Origin: an uncultured Eubacterium sp.
GTDB taxonomy: Bacteria; Bacillota; Clostridia; Lachnospirales; Lachnospiraceae
Assembly (NCBI GenBank): GCA_948579355.1
Contig: CAPAOV010000003.1
Location: 124,001-188,000, forward strand
DNA: 64,000 nucleotides
Reading direction: 5' to 3'
The notes under the pieces were generated by a model. It was not told the origin of the DNA and did no database searches. It saw nothing but the letters and a program-made list of their open reading frames with translations. Positions 50,088 to 59,084 of this stretch are shown piece after piece. Numbering within the stretch: the stretch's first letter is position 1; each line of letters opens with the position of its first letter. Made by a program: the position numbers and the translations under genes.

Positions 50088-52016
50088 TTAAATATCCAGA
50101 TTAGCGTATTTTGCCTCTTCCATTATAAACTGCCGTCTCGGAGGCACATTGCTTCCCATTAACATATCCGTTACCTCGTCCGCCTCTACCGTGTCGCTTA
50201 TTGATACCTGCGCAAGAATGCGGCTGTCCGGGTCCAGTGTCGTTTCCCATAACTGGGTGTCATCCATCTCCCCGAGTCCTTTATACCTTTGTAACTCCAA
50301 AATTTTCTTTCCTTTTTTTCGGAACTTCTCCAATTCAAAATCATTAAATAGATACTCGGATACCTTTTGTTTTTTCTTTCCCTTTGCCTCTTCGTAGGAA
50401 ACGCGGTACAGCGGCGGCAGACCGCGGTACACTTTTCCCTGATAGATTAGTTCCGGCATAAAGCGGTAGAAGAACGTGAGAAGAAGCGTACTGATATGTT
50501 CGCCGTCTACATCCGCATCCGTTAATATAATAATCTTGTCATAGCGCAGTTTCGAAATATCAAAATTCTCGCCAATTCCACAGCCAAACGCAGCAATCAT
50601 CGTCTTTATTTCATTATTGACAAGAATTTTTTCCAACGGCGCCTTTTCCACGTTTAAAATCTTTCCCCGCAGAGGTAGCACCGCCTGCGTCCGTCGGTTG
50701 CGCGCCGTTTTCACCGTACCTCCCGCCGAATCTCCCTCGACAATGTAAATCTCACAGTCCTCTGCTTTTTTGGACGAGCAGGCGGCCAATTTACTTTTTG
50801 TATCTACGTCAAGAAGCTGTTTCATCACCGTCTTGCGCGCCTTATCGCTGGCTGTCCTTGCCTTGAAAGACTTATGCACGTTTTCCAGAATACGCCGTAA
50901 CACTTCTACATTTTTATCAAAATACCGCTGTACTTCCATATTAAATACTTCGTCCACGGCATTTTTGGCGTCGGTATTTCCCAATTTATTTTTCGTCTGA
51001 CTCTCAAACTGCGGGTCGGGGTGCTTAATAGATACGATGGCTACCAGACCGTTGCGGATATCTTTACCGTCAAAATTATCTTCATTATTTTTTAAAAAAT
51101 TTAATTCTCTGGCGTACTGATTCATAATGCGGGTAAGCGCCGTCTTAAAGCCGGTCACGAGCGTTCCCCCGTCTGCGACATTGATACGGTTACAATACGC
51201 ATTAATCTGCTCGCTGTAATTTTGCGTGTACTGAAACGCCACCTCCACTTCAATATCGCCACTTTTCCCCTCTATATAAATGACATCATCATGCAGAACT
51301 GCCGCATCACGGTTAATATATCGGATATAACTCTGAATCCCGAACTCTTCCAGATAAACTTTTTCTTCTCCGGTATGCTCATCTTTAAATATGATTTTTA
51401 AATTTTTATTTAGATAGGCTATTTCCTTTAATTTCTTACGGATTGTTTCCGGTTTAAATTCTACCGTCTCAAATATAGTATCGTCCGGATAAAAGGTAAC
51501 TTTCGTTCCCGTATTGCTCTTCATACAGGTGCCAACCGTTGGCAGCATGCCTTTTTCCAGCTTCGTGACAGGATGTCCCCCATCCCGATATTCGTCCTGA
51601 TAAATTTTCCCCTCCCTGCGAATCTCTACTTTCATGCTTTTTGAAAGTGCATTGACTACGGAAGCGCCTACCCCGTGCAGACCACCGGATACTTTATATA
51701 CGTCGCTGTTAAACTTGCCGCCCGCATGCAGTACAGTATAGACAACGCGGGCAGTCGGAATTTTCTTCGCCGGATGGATATCTACCGGCACACCGCGCCC
51801 GTTATCCTCTACTACGACACCGCCGTCCTTTAATAACGTTAAATGCAATTCGTCACAAAATCCTGCCAAATGCTCGTCTATTCCATTATCAAGAATTTCC
51901 CAAATCATGTGATGAAGACCTCTTGTTCCCGTACTCCCGATATACATGCCGGGACGCTTGCGGACTGCTTCCAAGCCCTCTAATATAACAATGTCACTTC
52001 CACTGTACTCGCTCAT
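50088..52016 (-). CDS. parE: Type IIA topoisomerase subunit B (ParE/GyrB-like)
   Basis: A 642-residue ATPase subunit: GLEAVRKRPGMYIGSTGTRG, the ATP site DNGRGVPVDIHP, GGLHGVGASVVNALS, the Toprim segments EGDSAGGTVKTARNR and DADVDGEHI, and C-terminal LQRYKGLGEMDDTQLWETTLDP. The MSEYSGS start at 52016 has GGAGG 5 bases before it; upstream codons are unconserved. The parE-parC order and lack of a gyrase A box favour topoisomerase IV. Confidence 0.87.
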   Translation of the reverse strand: MSEYSGSDIVILEGLEAVRKRPGMYIGSTGTRGLHHMIWEILDNGIDEHLAGFCDELHLTLLKDGGVVVEDNGRGVPVDIHPAKKIPTARVVYTVLHAGGKFNSDVYKVSGGLHGVGASVVNALSKSMKVEIRREGKIYQDEYRDGGHPVTKLEKGMLPTVGTCMKSNTGTKVTFYPDDTIFETVEFKPETIRKKLKEIAYLNKNLKIIFKDEHTGEEKVYLEEFGIQSYIRYINRDAAVLHDDVIYIEGKSGDIEVEVAFQYTQNYSEQINAYCNRINVADGGTLVTGFKTALTRIMNQYARELNFLKNNEDNFDGKDIRNGLVAIVSIKHPDPQFESQTKNKLGNTDAKNAVDEVFNMEVQRYFDKNVEVLRRILENVHKSFKARTASDKARKTVMKQLLDVDTKSKLAACSSKKAEDCEIYIVEGDSAGGTVKTARNRRTQAVLPLRGKILNVEKAPLEKILVNNEIKTMIAAFGCGIGENFDISKLRYDKIIILTDADVDGEHISTLLLTFFYRFMPELIYQGKVYRGLPPLYRVSYEEAKGKKKQKVSEYLFNDFELEKFRKKGKKILELQRYKGLGEMDDTQLWETTLDPDSRILAQVSISDTVEADEVTDMLMGSNVPPRRQFIMEEAKYANLDI

Positions 52017-52163
52017 AAATTCCTCCATTTTACCAAAGACGGGTAGTCTTATATTAATGTCTGATGAATTGCGGAAGTTGTAAAACAACAGACAATCCAA
52101 ATCAGCCATTGGGGACAAAATGTCTTTTTACCCCAACATCTTTTTAATAAAAACGCAATATAT

Positions 52164-52192
52164 AGTATAAAACAAATGTTTGTTTAGTGCAA
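52164..52192 (-). promoter_or_regulatory. SigmaA promoter of parE-parC
   Basis: TTGCAC (52192-52187), 17 bases, TATACT (52169-52164) on the minus strand, giving a leader of about 140 bases. Confidence 0.6.
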
Positions 52193-52340
52193 GAAAGTTT
52201 TGTTACACAGGCACAATTGCTTAATAATTTTGATTTTCAAGGTAATGGTCGTGGGAGTAGTATACCGGATAAGATATGGTATGATACCCATATATTGAAA
52301 CAAACTATTAGCAATTGCCCTGCGTTTTGTCACAAACTAT

Positions 52341-52369
52341 TTGACAGAAAAAAGAAAAGATTTTATACT
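52341..52369 (+). promoter_or_regulatory. SigmaA promoter of purC
   Basis: Perfect TTGACA (52341-52346), 17-base spacer, TATACT (52364-52369). The leader to the purC start is about 65 bases, with no purine riboswitch seen. Confidence 0.75.
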
Positions 52370-52441
52370 ATAGAAATATCTGAAACAAAAACTTAACTTT
52401 GCGTTACCTTGTTACATAAACGCTTCGGAATGGAGGATATT

Positions 52442-53317
52442 ATGAGCGGATTAAAACCAATCAAAGAAGGAAAAGTACGCGAAATCTATGACAATGGCGA
52501 CAGCCTGATTATGGTGGCGACTGACCGTATCAGTTGCTTTGATGTGATTTTGAAAAATACTATTTCAAAAAAGGGAACCGTATTGACTCAAATGTCAAAA
52601 TTTTGGTTTGACATGACTGCGGATATTTTACCGAATCACATGATTTCCGCCGATGTCAAAGATATGCCGGAATTTTTCAGACAAGATAAATTTGACGGCA
52701 ACAGTATGATGTGCCGCAAGCTGACAATGCTGCCGATTGAATGCATCGTCCGCGGTTATATTACCGGAAGCGGTTGGGAAAGCTATAAAAAGAACGGGCT
52801 CGTATGCGGAATCTCTTTGCCGGAAGGTCTGAAAGAATCTGATAAATTGCCGGAGCCAATTTATACTCCATCCACAAAAGCAGAAATCGGCGACCACGAC
52901 GAAAACATTTCCTATGAAAGAAGCATTGAAGTACTTGAGAGGGACTTCCCCGGAAAAGGAGAAGAATACGCGTCGAAACTTCGCGATTATACGATTGCCC
53001 TCTATAAAAAATGTGCTGATTATGCGCGTCAACGGGGTATTATCATCGCCGATACCAAATTTGAATTTGGCCTTGATGAAGAGGGCAATATCGTTCTCGG
53101 CGACGAAATGCTGACGCCGGATAGTTCCCGTTTCTGGCCGGCAGACGGTTATGAGCCGGGACATGGCCAGCCATCTTTTGACAAACAATTTGCCAGAGAC
53201 TGGCTGACAGATAATAAGGGCAGACACGATTGGGAACTGCCTGCGGATATCGCACAAAAGACCATTGACAAATATTTGGAGGCCTATGAATTATTAACCG
53301 GAAAGCCTCTCTCTTAG
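52442..53317 (+). CDS. purC: Phosphoribosylaminoimidazole-succinocarboxamide synthase
   Basis: A 291-residue SAICAR synthetase, step 8 of purine synthesis, joining aspartate to CAIR with ATP. GLKPIKEGKVREIYDNGDSL at the start is the ATP-binding glycine loop region, ATDRISCFDV and later VRGYITGSGWESY then LLTGKPLS follow the longer (bifunctional-free) family form. The ATG at 52442 has GGAGG 5 bases before it. lysA follows by 44 bases. Confidence 0.95.
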   Translation: MSGLKPIKEGKVREIYDNGDSLIMVATDRISCFDVILKNTISKKGTVLTQMSKFWFDMTADILPNHMISADVKDMPEFFRQDKFDGNSMMCRKLTMLPIECIVRGYITGSGWESYKKNGLVCGISLPEGLKESDKLPEPIYTPSTKAEIGDHDENISYERSIEVLERDFPGKGEEYASKLRDYTIALYKKCADYARQRGIIIADTKFEFGLDEEGNIVLGDEMLTPDSSRFWPADGYEPGHGQPSFDKQFARDWLTDNKGRHDWELPADIAQKTIDKYLEAYELLTGKPLS

Positions 53318-53361
53318 AGAAGCCGCCATCGGTTATTTATACAGCACTGGGAGGATGAACC

Positions 53362-54630
53362 ATGAAAAAGAAACCTATCCTGACATTAGCGCAGGTAAAA
53401 GAAATCGAAAAAACATATCCGACACCTTTTCATATATATGATGAAAAAGCAATCCGTGAAAATGCAAGGGCTTTAAAAAAAGCTTTCTCATGGAATAAAG
53501 GGTATCGTGAATATTTTGCCGTAAAAGCGACGCCGAATCCTTTTATTTTACAGTTATTACAGGAAGAGGGCTGCGGTGTCGACTGCTCTTCCATGACGGA
53601 ACTGATGCTTTCCGAGGCATTGGGATTTCACGACAGCGACATTATGTTTTCTTCTAATGTCACCCCTGTAGAAGAATATAAAAAGGCGGCCGAACTGGAC
53701 GCCTACATCAATCTGGACGACTATACCCATATTGATTTTCTCGCAGACAGCGTCGGCATTCCGGAGACTATCTGCTGCCGCTACAATCCGGGCGGCGTAT
53801 TTGAACTCGGAACGGACATTATGGACAACCCGGGAGATGCCAAATATGGTTTCACGAAAGAACAGATGATTGACGGCTATAAGAAACTGATGAAACTCGG
53901 CGCCAAAAATTTTGGTATTCACGCCTTTATTGCCAGTAATACCGTAAGTAATGAGTATTATCCAACGCTTGCCGGCATTTTGTTTGAATTGGCAGTCGAG
54001 TTAAAAGAAAAGACAGGCGCCAACATTACTTTCATTAACCTATCGGGCGGGATTGGTATTCCTTATACACCCGATAAGGAACCGAATGACATTGCCCTGA
54101 TTGGCGAGGGCGTCCGCAAGCAGTTCGAGAAAATTCTTGTTCCCGCAGGTATGGGTGATGTGGCAATCTTTACCGAGCTGGGACGCTTTATGCTTGGCCC
54201 TTACGCAAATCTCGTAACAAAATGTATCCATCAGAAACATATCTATAAAGAGTATGTCGGCCTAAATACATGCGCCTGCGATTTAATGCGGCCTGCCATG
54301 TACGGCGCGTACCATCATATCACCGTCCTCGGAAAAGAAGACGCTCCTTGCGACTGCAAATATGATGTAACCGGTTCTCTTTGTGAAAATAACGATAAAT
54401 TTGCCGTAGACCGCATGCTGCCAAAAGTTGATATCGGCGACTATCTTGTTATCCACGATACCGGAGCACACGGTTACTCCATGGGCTATAATTACAATGG
54501 GAAGTTAAAATCTCCTGAACTTCTGCTAAAAGAAGACGGAACAGTGCAGATGATTCGGCGCGGGGAAACACCAAAGGATTATTTCTCAACGTTTGACTTC
54601 TGTGATATTCTGAAAGATATGAAATATTAG
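53362..54630 (+). CDS. lysA: Diaminopimelate decarboxylase
   Basis: A 422-residue fold-III PLP decarboxylase of the LysA group. YFAVKATPNPFIL near residue 51 holds the PLP lysine, HAFIASNTVSNEYY the HxGS-like segment, INLSGGIGIPY the phosphate-binding glycines, and CDYTG-type region YDVTGSLCENNDKFAVDR the active-site cysteine across the dimer. It makes lysine from meso-diaminopimelate. It ends at a bidirectional terminator. Confidence 0.85.
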   Translation: MKKKPILTLAQVKEIEKTYPTPFHIYDEKAIRENARALKKAFSWNKGYREYFAVKATPNPFILQLLQEEGCGVDCSSMTELMLSEALGFHDSDIMFSSNVTPVEEYKKAAELDAYINLDDYTHIDFLADSVGIPETICCRYNPGGVFELGTDIMDNPGDAKYGFTKEQMIDGYKKLMKLGAKNFGIHAFIASNTVSNEYYPTLAGILFELAVELKEKTGANITFINLSGGIGIPYTPDKEPNDIALIGEGVRKQFEKILVPAGMGDVAIFTELGRFMLGPYANLVTKCIHQKHIYKEYVGLNTCACDLMRPAMYGAYHHITVLGKEDAPCDCKYDVTGSLCENNDKFAVDRMLPKVDIGDYLVIHDTGAHGYSMGYNYNGKLKSPELLLKEDGTVQMIRRGETPKDYFSTFDFCDILKDMKY

Positions 54631-54650
54631 TATTCCTTGTAACGATTTCA

Positions 54651-54702
54651 GGAAACAGCATCTAAATGCGGCATTCTCCCGTTTGGATGCTGTTTCCTTT
54701 TC
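54651..54702. terminator. Bidirectional terminator between lysA and surface protein gene
   Basis: GGAAACAGCATC (54651-54662) and GATGCTGTTTCC (54686-54697) form a perfect 12-bp stem with TTTTCC on the plus side and an AAA..TTTCA stretch on the other. The genes converge here, so it probably serves both. Confidence 0.75.
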
Positions 54703-54713
54703 CGTTTCTTTCA

Positions 54714-57059
54714 TTATGAAATCGTTTTTATCTTACTCCATTTTCCATAAACTTTCCGGCCTTTTTGTTTCTTCCACGCACGTACGCGTATATAATAACT
54801 CTTTCCTCGTTTTAGTCCGCTAAGAGAAACCGATGTTTTCACCACATTTATTTTCTTAGCCTTTTTCATTTTTTTACTCCGGCCATATTGCAGACTATAT
54901 CCTCCTGCACCGGAAATCTTCTTCCATGAAACCCTGACCTTTTTCCCAATCCGTCTAACCTTTTTGATTTTTGCCCTTTTTATTTGATTCGAGCCGGTTA
55001 TCGTCGACATGCGCGATACCAACTGCGTAATCACATAAGAAGAATCTGCAGGAGGGGAAGTCTGACTTACTGCCGCCTGCTGATTTCCCTCATGTTCTGT
55101 CTCTTTGTCACCGTCTTCTTTCCCTTTTTTGTCATCCGGATTCGTAAAATCATCTTGTCCGTGTGAAAAATCTCCATCCGGTGTTGGTGTGGGAACATCC
55201 GTCGGGGTATCCGTCGGCTTATCCGTTGGTGTGTCCGTCGGCTTATCGGTCGGCTTATCCGTCGGCTTATCGGTTGGCGTATCCGTTGGCTTATCCGTTG
55301 GCTTATCCGTTGGCGTGTCCGTCGGTATTGGTATCGGCGTCGGGATGATTGGCTTTGGTATGACCTGTAGGTATACGGACATCGTAATTTTTCCGTCCTC
55401 TTCCGGTTGGAAATCGCTCCAATCGTAATTGTCCTTATCCTCCGGTGTGTAATATACCTCGTACCGGCCAGGTTCTTCTACAATTTGCTCCGGATTCTTC
55501 CATTCCAGTGTGCCGCCTTGTCCCTCCAGCGATAGCGCGGAGCCGGATACGCATGTTCCCTCCTGTACTGCTTCTGCCCGAATCGATGGCAGTTCCCCCT
55601 TTATGCTATGTACCTGCACGGGTATCGTAAACGTAATCGTCTTTGTATTCTCATCATAACCGGCAATACGGCTCCAGTCATAAGTATCAGTAGCCGCCGG
55701 TATGAATACAACTTCCGCTCCCTGATTCTTTACTCCGGGGCGTATATTTTCATTTTTCCAAGCAAATGTGCCGTATTCATTTTTTGTAAACGATAATTTT
55801 GATTCTGACAGCGACTGTCCATAAATAATATCACTGCAGGACGGCCATGTAAGATTCTCCATCACTTTCGGACAGGTATTCACCGTCATATCAATCTCCA
55901 GTCTTTGGTATCCGTCTTCCTCCGGCACAAACAGCATCGAATACTTTTGTTCTCCCAGACAGAGCCTCTCGTTTGGATTCGACCACTCCCAGCTTCCTTT
56001 AATCACTTTGCCCGTATGCGGATTTGTGCATTTCCCCTGTAAATATTGTATGTCCTGAAGTGTCTGGCCGTAAATCCCCTGATTGCGTATCACCGGCATT
56101 TCCATGATGGCAGGCTCCGTGCCAAGAACATCCACCTTAAAATATTGTGTTACCGCCGCATAATTAGAATCGCGCGGCTGAAATGTACCAAGGATTTCCT
56201 GTTCTCCGATGGAATACAGCAGTTCATTGCTCTTCTCAAAAGAAAAATCGCCCTCTACCGTTTCCCCCGTGACCGGACTCACAAAAGTCATCTGCGGCTG
56301 CACACCCAGCAGATTCTCTCCTGCATGTATCTGCGGCTTCACATATTTCTCCAATTGGGGAACCGCTTGCTTCGTCGTGACTTTACCACTTTTTTCAAAC
56401 ACTTTCGTCTCATACGAAAACGGATATTTCGGCAGGAAGAATACGTCATGACAACGGCTGCCGGCTTGCGGAGCATACTCTTCATCACAAAAATGCCATG
56501 TGCCCTCAATGGACGAGAGCCAGTTGACTTTATCGGTCGTAATCGTTGCATCTGCTAACGTCTGCCCGTAACAGATGTCCTTGGCCTCAAGACTCGTTTC
56601 ACCTCTTCTGTCTATCGTATACGGACGTTTTAACAGTTTACCGTTATCCATAAACTCTACTTTCCCACTTCCGTACATAAAGCCCTCGGAGTGTTCAATA
56701 TCTACCGTTCCCCTTATCTTCAGTAAACCGTCCATACGGAAATTATAGCTGTTTATCGTGAGTGTTGCTCCTCCTTCTATGAACAAAGTGGTATCTTCCT
56801 TAAGATACCCATATTCAATATAAGGCGGAAAATCCACTTCTCTGTCAGCAAAAACATTGATGCGTACTTTTGGATTTTTATAGGCCGCTAAAAATGCCTC
56901 TGCCAGACTCGCTGTCTCGAAGCTCCCCTTGCCGGGAACGTAGTACACGATTTCACTATCTCTAGTTACCGCAGCGTGCGACTCATATGCCGGCAGTCCC
57001 CCGAGCAGGACGGCAATTGCCAGAAGCACACCAAATACTTTCTTTATTCTTTTTCCCAT
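54714..57059 (-). CDS. Secreted surface protein with Pro-Thr repeats and fibronectin III-like end
   Basis: A 781-residue exported protein. The signal peptide is KKVFGVLLAIAVLLGG then ESHAA near residue 30. Four or more beta-rich modules of about 85 residues repeat the pattern YGQTL......G.W.W, each with ...Y.V.F.P, like MBG/Ig-like surface repeats. Then comes a Pro-Thr-Asp linker (about residues 575-625), a Ser/Gln stretch, and a C-terminal fibronectin III-like domain (VRVSWKKISGAGGYSLQYG). No LPXTG or S-layer domain is seen, so attachment is unclear. GGGAGG lies 7 bases before the ATG. A single-gene unit. Confidence 0.8.
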   Translation of the reverse strand: MGKRIKKVFGVLLAIAVLLGGLPAYESHAAVTRDSEIVYYVPGKGSFETASLAEAFLAAYKNPKVRINVFADREVDFPPYIEYGYLKEDTTLFIEGGATLTINSYNFRMDGLLKIRGTVDIEHSEGFMYGSGKVEFMDNGKLLKRPYTIDRRGETSLEAKDICYGQTLADATITTDKVNWLSSIEGTWHFCDEEYAPQAGSRCHDVFFLPKYPFSYETKVFEKSGKVTTKQAVPQLEKYVKPQIHAGENLLGVQPQMTFVSPVTGETVEGDFSFEKSNELLYSIGEQEILGTFQPRDSNYAAVTQYFKVDVLGTEPAIMEMPVIRNQGIYGQTLQDIQYLQGKCTNPHTGKVIKGSWEWSNPNERLCLGEQKYSMLFVPEEDGYQRLEIDMTVNTCPKVMENLTWPSCSDIIYGQSLSESKLSFTKNEYGTFAWKNENIRPGVKNQGAEVVFIPAATDTYDWSRIAGYDENTKTITFTIPVQVHSIKGELPSIRAEAVQEGTCVSGSALSLEGQGGTLEWKNPEQIVEEPGRYEVYYTPEDKDNYDWSDFQPEEDGKITMSVYLQVIPKPIIPTPIPIPTDTPTDKPTDKPTDTPTDKPTDKPTDKPTDTPTDKPTDTPTDVPTPTPDGDFSHGQDDFTNPDDKKGKEDGDKETEHEGNQQAAVSQTSPPADSSYVITQLVSRMSTITGSNQIKRAKIKKVRRIGKKVRVSWKKISGAGGYSLQYGRSKKMKKAKKINVVKTSVSLSGLKRGKSYYIRVRAWKKQKGRKVYGKWSKIKTIS
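55190..55335 (-). repeat. Tandem 12-bp coding repeats (PTDK/PTDT)
   Basis: Twelve-base units of the type TCCGTCGGCTTA (plus strand), alternating with GTATCC-type variants, encode TDKP and TDTP four-residue units inside the surface protein. Such arrays change copy number easily. Silent differences between units (GTCGG/GTTGG) suggest some age. Confidence 0.85.
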
Positions 57060-57143
57060 AGATTATCCTCCCTTGTTTTAAAGTGAAATTAATTTGAAGT
57101 TAGCTTGAAATTAGCCTGAATGTAAGATATTTGAGATAAAAAC

Positions 57144-57246
57144 AACCACGAGCGTCACGCTTCGCGAGACTGCTCGGGTTCGCGGGCGCGCTCGGATAGT
57201 CTTGTGCAAGCACAGACATATCCTCACTTTGCCTCCGCGTAAATAA
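57144..57246 (-). repeat. 103-bp perfect direct repeat, copy 1
   Basis: Identical over 103 bases to 58912-59014. G+C-rich and self-complementary (CGAGCG...CGCTCG arms). Both copies lie directly downstream of a terminator hairpin and upstream of the next gene, in the same orientation. The minus strand carries GGAGG and an open frame MSVLAQDYPSAPANPSSLAK. Confidence 0.9.
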
Positions 57247-57253
57247 GAATAAC

Positions 57254-57293
57254 AAGATGCAGTGCTTAACCACACGGATAAACACTGCATCTT
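57254..57293 (-). terminator. Terminator of NlpC/P60 gene
   Basis: AAGATGCAGTG and CACTGCATCTT form an 11-bp perfect stem; on the minus strand it is followed by GTTATTCTTATTTA. It lies about 77 bases after the gene end. Confidence 0.7.
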
Positions 57294-57369
57294 GTGGTTC
57301 CTTTCGAAAGGAACTTAAGTTTAACACAGAACGGGAGGCTCTGTCAATTGCTATTTTTGTGAATTTTTT

Positions 57370-58836
57370 CTATGGTCGTGCAACGACTGGAATGCCTTTC
57401 TTTTTCAGCGTACCACGATAACGGATAACCACATTGTTATACGTGGAACTGCTCTCCATCGTCCGGCCATTTCCTATGTACATTGCAATATGAAAAATGC
57501 GCTTATAACGACCATTTCTGCGAGCGGAAGAACCACCGAAACAGACAAGGTCTCCCGGACGCAGTTTCTTTTCATCATAGACGCTGGACGCCTTGACAAT
57601 TTTCTTTTTGCGCACATAGTATCTTGCAATATCTGCCGCCACCGGCGCCCACTTTGTCTTTCTCACCAAGGTTTTGCCCGCGGAGCGGTAAATGCGGTAT
57701 ACAAACGAAGAACAGTCATAGTAATTTTTACTCATTCGTCTCGCTTGACTGTATTTTTTCTTTCCTATTTTCTTACAGCCAATCCGCATTGCCTTTACCG
57801 CCGTTTTTGTACTGACTGCCAGATAATATTCCAGCGTCTTCCCATCCACTTTGCAACGGATTACCGTACTTCCGTATTGTAGCGTCGACACTTTTCCTTT
57901 TTCATTCACTTTACCTACTCTGACATCGGCAGACGACCAGATTGGAGTACTATCCGCATTCAATCCCGTCACGTTCACTTTAAATGATTTCTTTTTCTGA
58001 TAAAATCCGTATTGTGTCTTTAATTTGGGATTTGTTACCGTAACCCGACATTGAAATTCCACACCGTCCACGCTTCCGGTAATCGTTGTCGTTCCGACTT
58101 TGCGCGCCTTTATGACTACCGATGACGAATTGCCGGAGACAAGAGAAACCATGCTGCCATCCATCGTTTTATAGGTAACCGGATTTCCGGAATAGTCCTG
58201 CAGGGAAAGCGTCATCTGGCAGCCTTTTGCCAAATTGGTTTTCCCGTGCTCAAAATGGGGTTCCAGTATCGCTAGCGGAATGGTAAATTCATAGCGCCCC
58301 CCGTAATTGTCCGCCACTTTTACAAGAAACCGAGCCGTTCCCGCGCGAATGGGAGTAATTACCCCGTCTTCCGTTACCGAAGCCAGTTCCGGCGTCTCGC
58401 TGCTCCACTGGCAGGTCATTTCTTCAAAAGCCGGAATATCAAGACGCTCCGCTTTCGTGCCGACGACTTTTCCCGCAAACGTGGAAACATTAAAAGTGAG
58501 GCCGTCTAACCGTTCATTGGCAACTACTTCGACTTTGGCAACCAATTTTTTCCCTGTCTTTGTCTCAACTGATACTTTGACGGAGCCTTTTCCTACCGCC
58601 GTCATTATGTACTTTTCGGATATCGTAACGACGCCCTCTTTATCAACGGTAATTTCGCCCTCCGGCAAATCGGTCAGAGGCATGCTCTGCCCTAAATAGA
58701 GTCTGATTTGATTCTCCTGCTCTGTCAGCGCAGGCGTCTCACTCTCTTTCGCCTGTGCAGTTGCCGTTCCACCCATGAACGACAATAGAAGAACCAGTAT
58801 GAAAAGCCACCCATATCCTTTTCTTTCTTTTCTCAT
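57370..58836 (-). CDS. Secreted NlpC/P60 peptidase with bacterial Ig-like domains
   Basis: A 488-residue exported protein: signal peptide GWLFILVLLLSFMGG then ATAQA, three Ig-like (Big_2) segments each with a phrase such as VGKGSVKVS, IRAGTARFLV and KVGTTTITG, then a C-terminal NlpC/P60 domain (about 355-488). The catalytic Cys is in YDCSSFVYRIY and the His in FHIAMYIGNG. Such proteins cleave peptidoglycan stem peptides outside the cell. The Big_2 repeats probably bind the wall. A single gene between two terminators and two copies of a 103-bp repeat. Confidence 0.88.
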   Translation of the reverse strand: MRKERKGYGWLFILVLLLSFMGGTATAQAKESETPALTEQENQIRLYLGQSMPLTDLPEGEITVDKEGVVTISEKYIMTAVGKGSVKVSVETKTGKKLVAKVEVVANERLDGLTFNVSTFAGKVVGTKAERLDIPAFEEMTCQWSSETPELASVTEDGVITPIRAGTARFLVKVADNYGGRYEFTIPLAILEPHFEHGKTNLAKGCQMTLSLQDYSGNPVTYKTMDGSMVSLVSGNSSSVVIKARKVGTTTITGSVDGVEFQCRVTVTNPKLKTQYGFYQKKKSFKVNVTGLNADSTPIWSSADVRVGKVNEKGKVSTLQYGSTVIRCKVDGKTLEYYLAVSTKTAVKAMRIGCKKIGKKKYSQARRMSKNYYDCSSFVYRIYRSAGKTLVRKTKWAPVAADIARYYVRKKKIVKASSVYDEKKLRPGDLVCFGGSSARRNGRYKRIFHIAMYIGNGRTMESSSTYNNVVIRYRGTLKKKGIPVVARP

Positions 58837-58911
58837 ACGCTTTCACCTTTCCTTTTTGTGCTTTGTCCCATTACGCTTTCGCAAATTTTTACTGTTTCTT
58901 TCGTTTCACAA

Positions 58912-59014
58912 AACCACGAGCGTCACGCTTCGCGAGACTGCTCGGGTTCGCGGGCGCGCTCGGATAGTCTTGTGCAAGCACAGACATATCCTCACTTTGC
59001 CTCCGCGTAAATAA
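58912..59014 (-). repeat. 103-bp perfect direct repeat, copy 2
   Basis: Identical to 57144-57246. It starts 2 bases past the serS terminator stem (59017-59044) in the minus direction and ends 75 bases before the NlpC/P60 start codon. Confidence 0.9.
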
Positions 59015-59016
59015 AT

Positions 59017-59044
59017 GGGAACTACTTTTTATCCCGCAGTTCCC
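59017..59044 (-). terminator. Terminator of serS
   Basis: On the minus strand GGGAACT and AGTTCCC pair around a 14-base loop and are followed by ATTTATTT. It lies 41 bases after the serS stop. Confidence 0.7.
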
Positions 59045-59084
59045 ACTGTAACAACTCCCTGTGTCATTCTTGTGCTGCCACAAC

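Larger units (their letters stand above)
52017..52441. other. Divergent promoter interval parE/purC
   Basis: The 425 bases between parE and purC hold one sigmaA-type promoter for each direction, 150 bases apart. No gene, hairpin terminator or riboswitch-like fold was recognised in the rest. Confidence 0.6.
57060..57369. other. Gap holding terminator and 103-bp repeat
   Basis: These 310 bases between two secreted protein genes hold the terminator (57254-57293) and repeat copy 1 (57144-57246). A direct repeat of GAAATTA-like words occurs at about 57085-57115. Nothing else recognised. Confidence 0.6.

Noticed and set aside
47788..52016. Gyrase gyrA-gyrB
   Set aside because: The C-terminal domain of subunit A lacks a clear GyrA box and the order B-A with short spacing fits parE-parC; gyrase cannot be fully excluded.
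55190..55335. CRISPR-like array
   Set aside because: The units are 12 bases without spacers and keep the reading frame of a Pro-Thr-Asp linker in a secreted protein.
55105..55428. Plus-strand Gly-Val-Ser repeat protein
   Set aside because: It is the complementary reading of the Pro-Thr repeat region, with no ribosome binding site.
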